This document shows positions 44,219 through 52,560 of a DNA stretch of 52,560 nucleotides, piece by piece. Both the position numbers and the translations under genes were made by a program. The stretch is from contig JAGSYV010000002.1 in NCBI GenBank assembly GCA_018262505.1, forward strand, positions 1 through 52,560, written 5' to 3'. The stretch's first letter is position 1; every line of letters begins with the position of its first letter. Origin of the DNA: Pseudomonadota bacterium (GTDB lineage: Bacteria; Pseudomonadota; Alphaproteobacteria; Rhizobiales; Pleomorphomonadaceae). The notes below the pieces were generated by a model. It worked only from the letters and a program-made list of their open reading frames with translations, was not told the origin of the DNA and made no database searches.

Positions 44219-45154
44219 CTACCCTACAGACGACGCATCCTGCCCGGCATTCGATGCCCTCCAGCCTTCACCGGGCTCCCAACGCTTGTCCCTTTCAGCA
44301 GACCCGATCAGCGGAAGCAAAAATCCGGCGAGATCGGAGACGACAGCAGCCAGCTCCGCCAGCACCGGGGCCATTCGCTCTCGCCCCAAGAAGGCCTTCC
44401 ACTGTCGCCCCCAGGCTTCGGCGTAAGCATCACTCAGGCCGGTCGGTTTCTCGGTTGGAAGCATGGTCCCGCGCCGCACAAAGGTTTGGCGGACGGCCTC
44501 CGCAAGCGATGCCCGATCAAATTCGAATATCTGCGCGATCAGCCAGAGGTCGTAGAAATCTTTCAGCCGGCTGTTCGCGATGCCGAGCAGGACGAGCGCC
44601 TGGAATTTCTCAGCAACCACAGTCGTAACCGGATAGGCGCGCAGGTGGGGCGCAGGCGCGTCGAGAAGCGGCGGATACACGATCTCGACCGGTCCCGGCG
44701 TGACGGCATCACTAAAGCCGATGTCGACCTGGATCGGAACGCGGGCGCTGGCGATCGTCGCCGAGGTGCGCACGCGGATGTCACCGTATTCAACGTCCTC
44801 CCGGATTAGAACAGCCGTGATCGCTCCGATATCGAACTCCACGCCATCATCATCGACTGGTTGCCCGCAGATCTCTCGAAAGGCCTCGCCGATTGCCTCC
44901 GGGCTGTTCTCACCGTAGCCGAGGAAATCGAGATCGCGTGTAGGCCGGAACGGGTCTTCCACCCAGGTTACGAACAGCATCGCACCCTTCAGAATGAAGC
45001 GGTCGCGATGAGGTGACAGGCTCAGTCGATACAGAAGCCGTTCCAGCGCATAGCGCGTGAGCAGAATCTGAAAGTCCGTGCGTTCGACGCGAGACCGGTC
45101 GAGCAGACGAGCCCGAACCGAAGCACCGACGTTTTTTCTTGGTTCACGCGCCAT
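44219..45154 (-). CDS. AbiEii-type nucleotidyltransferase toxin
   Basis: The 311-residue product matches the AbiEii/AbiGii toxin family: an N-terminal DRFILKGAMLFVTW segment, the nucleotidyltransferase-like PTRDLDFLGYG (two Asp, about residues 73-75), IQVDIGFSDAVTPGP, and a KDFYDLW motif near residue 201. These toxins (type IV toxin-antitoxin, phage defence) use NTPs to modify tRNA or other targets and are held in check by AbiEi. Reading frame and motifs look intact. The start overlaps the end of the AbiEi remnant by 11 bases, as usual for this pair. Confidence 0.85.
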   Translation of the reverse strand: MAREPRKNVGASVRARLLDRSRVERTDFQILLTRYALERLLYRLSLSPHRDRFILKGAMLFVTWVEDPFRPTRDLDFLGYGENSPEAIGEAFREICGQPVDDDGVEFDIGAITAVLIREDVEYGDIRVRTSATIASARVPIQVDIGFSDAVTPGPVEIVYPPLLDAPAPHLRAYPVTTVVAEKFQALVLLGIANSRLKDFYDLWLIAQIFEFDRASLAEAVRQTFVRRGTMLPTEKPTGLSDAYAEAWGRQWKAFLGRERMAPVLAELAAVVSDLAGFLLPLIGSAERDKRWEPGEGWRASNAGQDASSVG

Positions 45155-45698
45155 CGGCCACCATCGCTTCCACGTAAGGCTTCAAGGTCGACCAGACCTT
45201 TCCTTTTGTTCCATAGGTCCAGAGCTGGTCGCTTGTGACTTTTCGCTGTCGAAGTCCCTCGCGCAGGCCTTCCAGGGCGACATCCAGACCGACCTTCGCC
45301 CGATAACGGAAGCAATCGACGATCGTCCGAGCCGGATTTGAGATCGCCACCTCGATGCCTTCTATGGAGCGCCGCTCGACACCTTCTGTCAGAGAGGGGC
45401 CAGTGAAGCGCACGAAGCGAATGGGCGGATAGTCGATCTTTGGGACGCCAGGCAGTGCGATCGAAGGCAATCCAAAGTGGTTGATGACGGCCGCACTCGT
45501 GCCGGCACGGGCAACCGACGATGCGGTCGAGATCACCAGCATTGACCAATCGTCGGACGGAGTGTCCGGACGTTTCTCTTTTGCCGATTTGGGCGGTGGC
45601 AGGATACGCTCCCTGAACCGGGCATCCTCGAAGTAGCGCGCCTTCGTCGCCCGGATCGTCGGCACACTCGCGTCGTCGATTAGCGAGAGCTGCATCAC
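45144..45698 (-). pseudogene. AbiEi antitoxin, decayed
   Basis: The last ~100 residues of this frame are a good AbiEi C-terminal domain: PKIDYPPIRFVRFTG, LTEGVERRSIEG, IVDCFRYRAKVGLDVALEGL and LKPYVEAMV. The part before that is not. The expected VWIA...A..PK segment lies in a different frame (LWIAFDRTAWRPK, about 45475-45435), so a one-base insertion separates the two, and a second small indel seems to lie about 15 codons earlier. No winged-helix N-terminal domain is visible in any frame, and the first ~80 residues of this frame match nothing. The antitoxin therefore appears to have lost its DNA-binding half. A sequencing error could explain one frameshift, not the missing domain. Confidence 0.6.
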
Positions 45699-46058
45699 GC
45701 CGCCGGTGTGAGCAGCGGACGGGCCGGCTCCTGCCGCGAAACCATGAGATGCCCGAGCCGAGGCTCCAGCCGATGCCCAGCATCGTGAGTGGAATAGTGC
45801 ATCCTGGTCGTCTCACAACAGATGGCGACCTGCTGCCACAGGACATGGCTTACAGACAAAAGGGCTCCAATCGGCAAAAGAGACGGAGCCGATCAGAGAA
45901 TATACGTCCGCGCTACGGGCAACAGAAAACAACGAGCGTTGGATTTTTGGATACCGGGACGAAGAAAAGAGATGGTTAGTGATCCGGACAAACGCCAACA
46001 GCCTGATGATCACCCACCAGCCCCGAGCACTCTTCGCCATCCGACTGGTTGCCGTGCC
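45699..46058. other. Region between AbiE remnant and oxidoreductase
   Basis: No gene is supported. I looked here for the missing N-terminal half of AbiEi on the minus strand and did not find it. A plus-strand frame ending at 46062 is open but has no start codon and no recognisable content. The sequence may be island-chromosome junction debris. Confidence 0.4.
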
Positions 46059-47087
46059 TTAGCCGGTATGCCCAACCCGCACGATCAGCTTGCCGAAATT
46101 GCGTCCACGCAGAAGATCGATGAAGGCGGCCGGTGCATTCTCCAGCCCGTCAACGATATCCTCCTTGTATCGCAGCTTCCCCTCGGCGATCCATTCAGCC
46201 GCCTGCCGATAGAACTCCGGCCTCTGATCGGCGAACTCCCGCTGGATGAAACCGCGGATCGTCAGGCTCTTGCTGAGCACGTCGCGCATCACGCTGGGCA
46301 AGCGATCCGGGCCAGTGGGCTGGTCGGGGGCGTCGTTGTAGTGCGCGATCAGGCCGCAAACGGGAATGCGAGCGAACGGATTGAGAAGCGGGAAAACCGC
46401 GTCCCATACCGCTCCGCCGACATTCTCGAAGTAGACGTCGATGCCGTCAGGGCAAACTGCCGCGAGTTGCCTGGCGAAATCGGGTGCGCGGTGATCCACC
46501 ACCGCGTCAAAGCCAAGCTCATCGCGGACGAAGGCGCATTTCTCCGGTCCGCCGGCAATGCCGACAGCCCTGGCTCCGGTGATCCGTGCGATCTGGCCGA
46601 CGGCGGAACCGACCGCGCCGCTGGCCGCCGCAACGACCACGGTCTCGCCCGGCCGCGGCCGCCCGATGGTCAGCAAACCAGCATAGGCCGTGAAGCCGGG
46701 CATGCCCAAGACGCCGAGCGCCGTACTGACCGGCGCAGCGGCCGGGTCGAGCTTGCGCAGGTTGGTACCGTCGGACAGCGCAAAGCGTTGCCAGCCAGAA
46801 TGCGACAGCACGATATCGCCCTCGGCGTAACCGGGATGTCGCGAGGCGATGACTCGCGCGACCGTGCCTCCCTCCATCACGCTGCCCACTTCGACCGGAG
46901 CGGCGTAGGATTTCGCAGCACTCATCCGCCCGCGCATATATGGGTCGAGCGACAGGTACAGGACTTCCAGAAGAAGCTGCCCCGCTGCGGGTTCGGGGGC
47001 GTCATCGGTGTCGAGCCGGAAATTCTCCAGGGTCGGGGAACCAATGGGCCTCGACGCAAGCAGGATACGTTGATTTTTTAAGGGCAT
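46059..47087 (-). CDS. NADP-dependent zinc-free MDR oxidoreductase, CurA-like
   Basis: The 342-residue product belongs to the CurA/leukotriene-B4-dehydrogenase branch of medium-chain reductases: LSLDPYMRGRM, GVLGMPGFTAYAGL, VVVAAASGAVGSAVGQIA (nucleotide-binding glycine loop) and DVYFENVGGAVWD. Zinc ligands are absent, as is normal for this branch. Members reduce the double bond of enones. The start is ATG 47087; the frame runs 26 codons further upstream without good signals. It stands alone on the minus strand and is probably chromosomal housekeeping rather than part of the peptide cluster. Confidence 0.88.
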   Translation of the reverse strand: MPLKNQRILLASRPIGSPTLENFRLDTDDAPEPAAGQLLLEVLYLSLDPYMRGRMSAAKSYAAPVEVGSVMEGGTVARVIASRHPGYAEGDIVLSHSGWQRFALSDGTNLRKLDPAAAPVSTALGVLGMPGFTAYAGLLTIGRPRPGETVVVAAASGAVGSAVGQIARITGARAVGIAGGPEKCAFVRDELGFDAVVDHRAPDFARQLAAVCPDGIDVYFENVGGAVWDAVFPLLNPFARIPVCGLIAHYNDAPDQPTGPDRLPSVMRDVLSKSLTIRGFIQREFADQRPEFYRQAAEWIAEGKLRYKEDIVDGLENAPAAFIDLLRGRNFGKLIVRVGHTG

Positions 47088-47228
47088 CCGGTTTCCTCGA
47101 GGACATAGTTCCGTTGGTATAGCCGTTTCATCAATTGCATAGAATCCATCGGAATTGTGAAGCACGTCCGTGATGCAGACGCATGGACCTCGTCAAATAC
47201 GCCTGCATCCCTTCCTCGTCGAAGCGTA

Positions 47229-47266
47229 CACGGCCAACGGGCTTGACCCAGACGGAGTTGGCCGTG
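47229..47266. terminator. 10-bp inverted repeat after metI
   Basis: CACGGCCAAC (47229-47238) and GTTGGCCGTG (47257-47266) form a perfect 10-bp stem with an 18-base loop, in the gap between metI and the oxidoreductase gene. Position and strength suit a transcript end for the methionine operon, but there is no T-run, so a protein-binding palindrome is possible. Confidence 0.35.
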
Positions 47267-47297
47267 GCGTTGGGTACGTCGCTGACGGAAAAGCCGC

Positions 47298-47993
47298 TCA
47301 CGCCAAGCCACGCCGTCGGCGGGCGATACGGTGGTTGACGGCGATGGCGGCGCGGTCGCCGACCAACCGCACCAGTTGGACGATCACAACCAGAATAACG
47401 ACGACGGTGACCATCACCTCGGGCATGAAGCGCTGGTAGCCATAGCGGATGCCGAGGTCACCGAGACCGCCACCGCCCACCGTGCCAGCCATGGTGGAAT
47501 ATCCGATCAGACTGACCAGAGTGACGGTGAGACCGGCGATGATGCCGGGCAGCGCCTCGGGAATGATCACCTTCGCAATGATCTGAAACGGCGTGGCACC
47601 AATCGCCTCGGCCGCCTCGATCAGTCCGCGATCGACCTCCCGCATCGCCGTTTCGGCGAGGCGGGAGAACAGTGGCGTGATGGCGATGGTGAGCGGCACG
47701 ATGGCCGCCGTGGTGCCAACCGACGTGCCGGTGATCAGCCGCGTCAGAGGAATGATCGCCACCATCATGATGATGAAGGGCGTCGAGCGGATCAGGTTGA
47801 CGAAGGTGCCGATCACCCGGTTGACCGCCGGCCGCGCCAGGATATGGCCGGGCGTCGTCACCACCAACAGCACGCCAAGCGGCAGGCCGAGGATCAGCGC
47901 CAACAGCGCCGATACCGACACCATGATCGCCGTCTGGGTCAACGACTCCCAAAGGAGATTGATGAGTGCCGGACTAAGAAAACCGGGGATCAT
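47298..47993 (-). CDS. metI: Methionine-type ABC permease MetI
   Basis: The 231-residue MetI-type permease has about five transmembrane helices and the family's cytoplasmic EAA-like loop: EAAEAIGATPFQIIAKVIIPEALPGI. LWESLTQTAIMVSVSALLALILGLPLGV near the N-terminus is typical, as is GGGGLGDLGIRYGYQRF near the C-terminus. It forms the membrane part of the D/L-methionine importer with MetN and MetQ. The start ATG lies 20 bases inside metN; the frame extends further upstream. It is the last gene of its operon. Confidence 0.92.
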   Translation of the reverse strand: MIPGFLSPALINLLWESLTQTAIMVSVSALLALILGLPLGVLLVVTTPGHILARPAVNRVIGTFVNLIRSTPFIIMMVAIIPLTRLITGTSVGTTAAIVPLTIAITPLFSRLAETAMREVDRGLIEAAEAIGATPFQIIAKVIIPEALPGIIAGLTVTLVSLIGYSTMAGTVGGGGLGDLGIRYGYQRFMPEVMVTVVVILVVIVQLVRLVGDRAAIAVNHRIARRRRGLA

Positions 47994-49068
47994 GGCCAAT
48001 GACTTCCGCGAAAAGGCCGAGCGTGGCGAGGTGGGAGATGATGGCGGAAACATATGGTTCGCCGTTGCGAGCCGTCAGCGTCAACACGCCGAGCGGCCGC
48101 TCGCCGACATAGTCGATGCGCCCGTGCAGGATGTTGGGTTCGACCGGGAAGCGATGGATCAGGTCGGCGAGCACCGGCTGGTGGGCATTGTCGCCTGAGA
48201 AGACAATCCTCAGCACCGGGTCGGTATCCGGCCCCGCCGTCGCCCGAAGGCGACGCTCGACCGGCGGTGGCAATTCGTGGGCAACGAGACCGGATAGGAA
48301 GGAGCGAGCCACCGCCGATTTCGGGAAGGCCAGCACGTCGAAGGTGCTGCCCTCCTCGATCAGCCGGCCGCGCTCCAACACGGCCACATGGCTGGCAATG
48401 TCGCGCACCACCTCCATCTCGTGGGTGATCAGCAGAATGGTGAGGCCGAGGCGGCGGTTGATGTCCTTCAGCAGCGCGAGAATCTGATCGGTGGTCTCGG
48501 GATCAAGCGCCGAAGTGGCCTCGTCGCAGAGCAGTACCGACGGATTGGTAGCAAGAGCCCGGGCGATGCCAACACGCTGCTTCTGGCCGCCGGAGAGTTC
48601 GGCCGGATAGGCATCGGCCTTGCCGGCGAGGCCCACGAGGTCGAGCAGCGGTGGCACCCGCTGTTCGATCTCGGCGCGGGAAACACCGGCCACCTCGAGC
48701 GGCAGCGCGACATTGCCGGTCACCGTGCGCGACGACAGCACGTTGAAGTGCTGGAAGATCATGCCGATATCGCGCCGCGCCGCCCTGAGGCCAGCGCCGG
48801 TGAGCGCCGTGATCTCCCGGCCGGACACCAGAACGCGGCCCGCACTCGGTCGTTCCAGCCGGTTGACGCAACGCACCAGCGTGCTCTTGCCGGCGCCAGA
48901 GCGGCCGATGACGCCGTAGATGTCGCCCTTGCCGATCACCAGCGAAATGTCGTCGAGCACCGGCCCGGCGGCTGGATCGAAGGTCTTGCTGAGCCGCTCG
49001 ATACGGATTGCCGGTTCGGCCATCGCGTCGGGCGGCGAGAAGACGGCACTGTCGGGCAAGGCGTTCAT
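47974..49068 (-). CDS. metN: Methionine-type ABC ATPase MetN
   Basis: The 364-residue ATPase of the methionine importer has Walker A GRSGAGKST, Q-loop FQHFNVLSSRTV, signature ELSGGQKQRVGIARAL, Walker B LLCDEATSALDPE and switch histidine in ITHEM. The C-terminal NIL regulatory domain (about 275-350; LRIVFSGDNAHQPVLADLIHRF) binds methionine in known members and inhibits transport. It lies 10 bases after metQ and overlaps metI. Confidence 0.95.
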   Translation of the reverse strand: MNALPDSAVFSPPDAMAEPAIRIERLSKTFDPAAGPVLDDISLVIGKGDIYGVIGRSGAGKSTLVRCVNRLERPSAGRVLVSGREITALTGAGLRAARRDIGMIFQHFNVLSSRTVTGNVALPLEVAGVSRAEIEQRVPPLLDLVGLAGKADAYPAELSGGQKQRVGIARALATNPSVLLCDEATSALDPETTDQILALLKDINRRLGLTILLITHEMEVVRDIASHVAVLERGRLIEEGSTFDVLAFPKSAVARSFLSGLVAHELPPPVERRLRATAGPDTDPVLRIVFSGDNAHQPVLADLIHRFPVEPNILHGRIDYVGERPLGVLTLTARNGEPYVSAIISHLATLGLFAEVIGHDPRFS

Positions 49069-49078
49069 CTGCCGCTCC

Positions 49079-49873
49079 TTACCAACTGGTGAGAATGTTG
49101 CCTTCGAAGGTCTTGTCGATGAAGGCCTTCACTTCGGGCGAGCGATAGGCTTCGACCAGCGTTTTCACCCAGGGCTTGTCGGCATTCTCGGGCTTGATGG
49201 CAATCAGGCAGAAGTAATCGGACTGCTGGCTCTCGACGAGCAGGGCATCGCGGCTGGGCAGAAGGCCGGCGCTGATAGCGAAATGCGAGGTAATCACCGA
49301 GAAGTCGACATCCTCAAGCGAACGCGGTAGCTGGGCCGTCTCCAGCGGCAGAATCTTGACGTGCTTGGGGTTGTCGACGATGTCGAGTTCAGTCGCCTTG
49401 AAGGTGACTCCCGGGGTTAATTTGATGATGCCGCCCTGGTCGAGCAGCTTCAGGGCGCGACCACCGTTGGAGGGATCGTTGGGAATGGTGATCTGAGCAC
49501 CTTCCGGCAGATCGGCGATCGACTTGACCTTGTGCGAATAGGCCGCCATCGGCAGCAGCACGGTCTTGGCGGCCGAGATGAGATTGAGACCGCGGTCGGT
49601 ATTTTGCTGGTTGAGATAGGGCGTGTGCTGGAAGGCGTTGGCCTGGAGGTCGCCATCCTGCGTTGCCGGATCGATCAGCGCGCCGTCGGAGAATTCGACA
49701 ATTTCGACGTCGAGCCCCTTGGCGGCGGCGACCGGTTTCAGAGCTTCGGCGATCTGGGCATGCGGCCCGGCCGTCACACCGAGCTTGATGGTCTCGGCCG
49801 AGCCGGCACCGGCAACGGCGAGCAACAGGCCGAACGCGGACGCGGTGGCCATGATGGTGGACTTAACTGACAT
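49079..49873 (-). CDS. metQ: Methionine-type binding protein MetQ
   Basis: The 264-residue NlpA-family binding protein has a cleavable signal (about 1-26, ending GSAET) with no lipobox cysteine, so it is probably free in the periplasm. IKLGVTAGPHAQIAEALKPVAAAKGLDVEIVEFSDG, LQANAFQHTPYL and ITIPNDPSNGGRAL are family hallmarks. GGAGA precedes the ATG. It follows the broken oxidase gene and leads metN and metI. Confidence 0.93.
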   Translation of the reverse strand: MSVKSTIMATASAFGLLLAVAGAGSAETIKLGVTAGPHAQIAEALKPVAAAKGLDVEIVEFSDGALIDPATQDGDLQANAFQHTPYLNQQNTDRGLNLISAAKTVLLPMAAYSHKVKSIADLPEGAQITIPNDPSNGGRALKLLDQGGIIKLTPGVTFKATELDIVDNPKHVKILPLETAQLPRSLEDVDFSVITSHFAISAGLLPSRDALLVESQQSDYFCLIAIKPENADKPWVKTLVEAYRSPEVKAFIDKTFEGNILTSW

Positions 49874-49903
49874 TGGTTTCTCCGGAAGGTTTGGTATTGG
49901 AGG

Positions 49904-51237
49904 TCAGGACAATGGGATCGGCAGGCCGGCATCGGCGGCAATATCGTCGGGCAACACCTTGCCGGGGTTGAGGATGTTGTCGGGATCGAGCGCCCGTTTC
50001 CGGCGATCGCCCGGTCGACGATGCGGGTGTTCAATCGCGCGACTTCAGATACTTCATGAGGATCGTTAGCCATCAGTTTGAAGACGCAATGAAAATTGCC
50101 GTCTCCGACATGGCCTACGATATAGGCGGGGACCATCGATGCGGCGATGTCAGCTTCGGTCTCGACGATTACCTCGGCGAGACGTGATACCGGCACGCAG
50201 ACGTCCGACGGCCAACTGACCGAGCCGGGGCGTTCGTTGCCGGCCCAGCCTAGCCCAAGCCGGCGGGTCTCCCACAGCCCCCTCGCCTCATCGGTCGTTG
50301 TCATCCAGCGGATGGCGTCGCCGCCATGATCGGCCACGATGTCCGCCACCGTCTCGGCTGCGATTTCGACCTCAGTGGTGGTACCGTGGAACTCGAAGTA
50401 GAGCGTTGGTTTCTCCGGCAGGCGGAGATTGGAATGGCGGCCTATCACAGCGATGGTGCGCGCGTCCAGGAGCTCGACGCGGCCGATCTGAAGGCCCATG
50501 CGCTTGATGTCGACCACCGCATCGACCGCCCCCTTCAGCGTATCGAAGCCGGCAACGGCAGACACAGTGTCCGGGATTGGATGCAGGCGTAGCGTCACCT
50601 CGGTGACGATGCCGAGCGTTCCCTCCGATCCCACCAGAAGGCGCGTCAGGTCGTAGCCGGCCGACGATTTGCGGGCCAGTGAACCGGTGTGGATGACCCG
50701 GCCGTCGGCGAGCACCACCGTCAGACCCAGCACATTTTCCCGCATCGCGCCGAAACGCACCGCGTTGGTGCCGGAGGCACCGGTGGCCACCATGCCGCCG
50801 ATCGATGCATCGGCACCGGGATCGACCGGAAAGAACAGACCGGTGTCGCGCAGATAGGTGTTGAGTGTCTGCCGACGAATGCCCGCCTCGACGCGGGCGA
50901 TCATGTCGGCCTCGCGGATCTCCAGAATGCGGTTCATGCGGATGGTGTCGAGGCTGATGCCGCCATGAACGGGAATCGCCGCGCCTTCGAGGCCGGAGCC
51001 GGCACCGAAGGGCACCAGCGGTAGCTTGTAGCGGCCAGCGATGCGGACGACCTCGGCCACCTCCTCGGTGGTCTCGGGCTCGACCACCGCATCCGGCAAG
51101 TGGGCGGGATGGTGGCTTTCGTCGCCTGCATGATGGCGGCGCACCGCCTCAGAATCGCGGGCTCGTGCACCGAACCGCGCCTTGAGTTCTGCGACGGCGC
51201 CCGCAACGTCCGGCTTCAAGCGAAAGGGGCTGTTCAT
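49904..51237 (-). pseudogene. GlcD-like FAD-linked oxidase, deletion and frameshift
   Basis: The N-terminal ~410 residues are a normal D-lactate/glycolate-type FAD oxidase: VPFGAGSGLEG and GGMVATGASGTNAVRFG are the FAD-binding motifs, with SYW-like YIVGHVGDGNFH later. After RIVDRAIAGNG (about 50000) the expected GTCTGEHGxGxGK block is missing, and the next normal sequence, ALDPDNILNPGKVLPDD, lies in another frame and ends at 49904. About 30 codons have been lost with a frame change. The actual open frame runs out of frame to 49774, inside metQ. The start overlaps the aminotransferase stop (ATGA). An assembly error must be excluded. Confidence 0.75.
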
Positions 51238-52412
51238 TCGGCGGCCGTCCGCAGACCGGTCGCGGCGCGCCGGGCAATGAGGCGGCGCACCGCTTCGTCG
51301 AGGGTTTCGCGGCGCTTGGCAAAGCAGAAGCGGATATGGGTGCGAGCGTCGCGATTGCCGTAGAAGGAGGAGATCGGCACGGCGGCGACGCCGGCTTCGC
51401 GGGTGATGCGTTGGCAGAAGGCGAAGTCGTCGCCATCAGGGTCGAGATCACCGAGTTCGGCCAGCGCGAAATAGGTCGCCTCGACGTCGGCCACCTTAAA
51501 GCCGGCCTCCCTCAGCCCGCCGACCAGGATGTCGCGCCGCTCGGCCAGCGTGGTGCGCAGATCGTCGAAATAGCGATCCGGCTGGTTGAGACCGAAGGCG
51601 ACCGCCACCTGCAACGCCGGCGGCGTGGTGAAGGTGATGAACTGATGTGCCCGGGCGATCGGCGCCAGCAGCCGTTTGTCGGCGGTAACGTAGCCGACCT
51701 TCCAGCCGGTGACCGAAAAGGTCTTGCCAGCCGAGCCGATGCGCACCACCCGGTCGCGGACCTCCGGCAGGGCGAACAGCGTCCGGTGGTGGCGACCATC
51801 AAAGACGAGATGCTCGTAGACTTCGTCGGAGATGGCGACGAGATCGTGCTTCAGCAGAAGGTCGGCGAGGAAGCGTAACTCCTCGTCATTGACGATGCGG
51901 CCCGTCGGGTTCCACGGCGTGTTGATAACGATCGCCCGCGTGCGCGACGTGATCGCCTTTTCGATGCGATCGGTCGGCAGCTCCCAGCGGGGCGGCTCAA
52001 GGCGCACCGGCACCGGCACGCCACCGGCGCGCCTGATGATCGTGGCATAGCTGTCGTAGACCGGCTCGAACAGGATTACCTCGTCGCCGGGTTCGATGAG
52101 ACCGAAGAAGGCGTCGCTCAGCGCCTCGGTTGCCCCGGACGTGACGAGCACCTCCTGCTCCCAGTCGACCTCGATATCGAGGAAGCGGCGGGTATTGGCG
52201 GCCACTGCCTGTCGCAACACCGGTAGGCCGAGCATCGGCGGATACTGGTGCGGGCCGGCGCGCAGCGCCTCGATCGCCGCCTCGACGACCGCCTCGGGCT
52301 CCAGCCCTTCCGGAAAGCCCTGCCCGAGATTGATGGCGTCAGTCTCCACCGCGAGACGCGACATGGCCTCGAAGATGGAAGTGCCGATGGCGCCGAAAAC
52401 CGAGCTGACCAT
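51234..52412 (-). CDS. Class I/II aminotransferase, methionine/kynurenine type
   Basis: The product of about 392 residues is a fold-type I PLP aminotransferase: NLGQGFPEGLEP, HQYPPMLGLPVLRQAVA, VTSGATEALSDAFFGL, INTPWNPTGRI, ISDEVYEHL and GSAGKTFSVTGWKVGY with the PLP lysine. This is the YbdL/kynurenine-aminotransferase pattern, which favours methionine and other large side chains. With metQNI downstream it suggests methionine uptake and transamination. The start is ATG 52412 with AGGGG upstream; ATG 52451 is an alternative. It overlaps the oxidase gene by 4 bases. Confidence 0.88.
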   Translation of the reverse strand: MVSSVFGAIGTSIFEAMSRLAVETDAINLGQGFPEGLEPEAVVEAAIEALRAGPHQYPPMLGLPVLRQAVAANTRRFLDIEVDWEQEVLVTSGATEALSDAFFGLIEPGDEVILFEPVYDSYATIIRRAGGVPVPVRLEPPRWELPTDRIEKAITSRTRAIVINTPWNPTGRIVNDEELRFLADLLLKHDLVAISDEVYEHLVFDGRHHRTLFALPEVRDRVVRIGSAGKTFSVTGWKVGYVTADKRLLAPIARAHQFITFTTPPALQVAVAFGLNQPDRYFDDLRTTLAERRDILVGGLREAGFKVADVEATYFALAELGDLDPDGDDFAFCQRITREAGVAAVPISSFYGNRDARTHIRFCFAKRRETLDEAVRRLIARRAATGLRTAAE

Positions 52413-52560
52413 GTCGTCGTCCCCTGTCGCGCGGCGAAGAGCGCCGGGCATTGGAGACGATGATCACCGTACACGACTCTTCAAATTTTGGGTTTGGGTT
52501 GAGGTTTGTTTTGGGCATTTTGTAGCCATGCGTCAGCGGCTTTTTGCGGAGCGTTGATGA
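52413..52560. other. Right edge, upstream of the methionine operon
   Basis: This end holds the leader of the aminotransferase operon. The part 52470-52520 is AT-richer and could contain its promoter. I looked for SAM-riboswitch features and did not recognise any. No gene is assigned. Confidence 0.3.

Noticed and set aside
45880..46062. A plus-strand open stretch reading TENNERWIFGYRDEEKRW and ending in TAG at 46060-46062
   Set aside because: The translation looks protein-like, but there is no suitable start codon, its end overlaps the oxidoreductase stop on the other strand, and no family is recognised.
52413..52560. SAM riboswitch before the methionine operon
   Set aside because: No recognisable SAM-I or SAM-II core could be traced, and the leader visible in the window is short.

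Overview
The window is GC-rich DNA with dense, overlapping genes. It looks like a proteobacterium, most likely an alphaproteobacterium: MetN/MetI/MetQ genes sit with an aminotransferase and a GlcD-like oxidase, and there are TAXI and Abc-sub-bind type binding proteins. No rRNA, tRNA, CRISPR array, transposase or integrase was recognised, so the taxonomy is an inference.

Region 1 (about 190-43980) behaves like one accessory block. It is bracketed by two copies of a 21-bp direct repeat (19/21 identical, 191-211 and 43955-43975). Read on the minus strand, each copy encodes LIIEWE-stop, like the 3' end of guaA, a known island insertion site. Its core is a minus-strand NRPS/PKS operon (30110 to 1788). 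NRPS1 is A-PCP-KS-AT-PCP. The 5593-residue NRPS2 is docking-C-PCP-C-A-PCP-C-A(Ser)-PCP-KS-DH-KR-PCP-C-A-PCP-C. NRPS3 is an A domain interrupted by a methyltransferase, followed by PCP-TE. Two SyrD/PvdE-like ABC exporter half-molecules complete the operon. A separate plus-strand unit (40488-43278) supplies a diaminobutyrate-type aminotransferase, a type II thioesterase and a Sfp-type phosphopantetheinyl transferase. A diaminopropionate ammonia-lyase-like gene (38986-40110) lies just before it.

Between these two halves is an unusual plus-strand operon (32099-37882) whose genes mostly overlap by 4 bases: a two-TM sensor-like protein, a sensor-HAMP-like-MFS fusion, an orphan substrate-binding protein, a GNAT acetyltransferase, a ParA-like ATPase and a DUF697-type membrane protein. 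Two further DUF697 paralogues (883-1500, 43307-43792), two paralogous ~60-residue membrane proteins (614-805, 31760-31936) and an SPFH/band-7 protein (30368-31705) are scattered through the same block. They suggest a membrane-associated system that travels with the peptide cluster. It is the best candidate here for an undescribed system.

Region 2 (43976-46058) is AT-rich at first. It then carries an AbiE toxin-antitoxin pair with an intact-looking AbiEii toxin and a decayed AbiEi antitoxin. Region 3 (46059-52560) looks like ordinary chromosome: a CurA-like oxidoreductase and a methionine-type operon (aminotransferase, FAD oxidase, metQ, metN, metI). The FAD oxidase has lost about 30 codons and its reading frame near its 3' end.

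Working model (inference): the assembly line makes an amino-acid-primed, PKS-extended peptide containing Ser, probably vinylogous after the KS-DH-KR module. The TE releases it and the ABC pair exports it. The sensor/MFS/ParA/DUF697 genes may give sensing, transport or self-protection.
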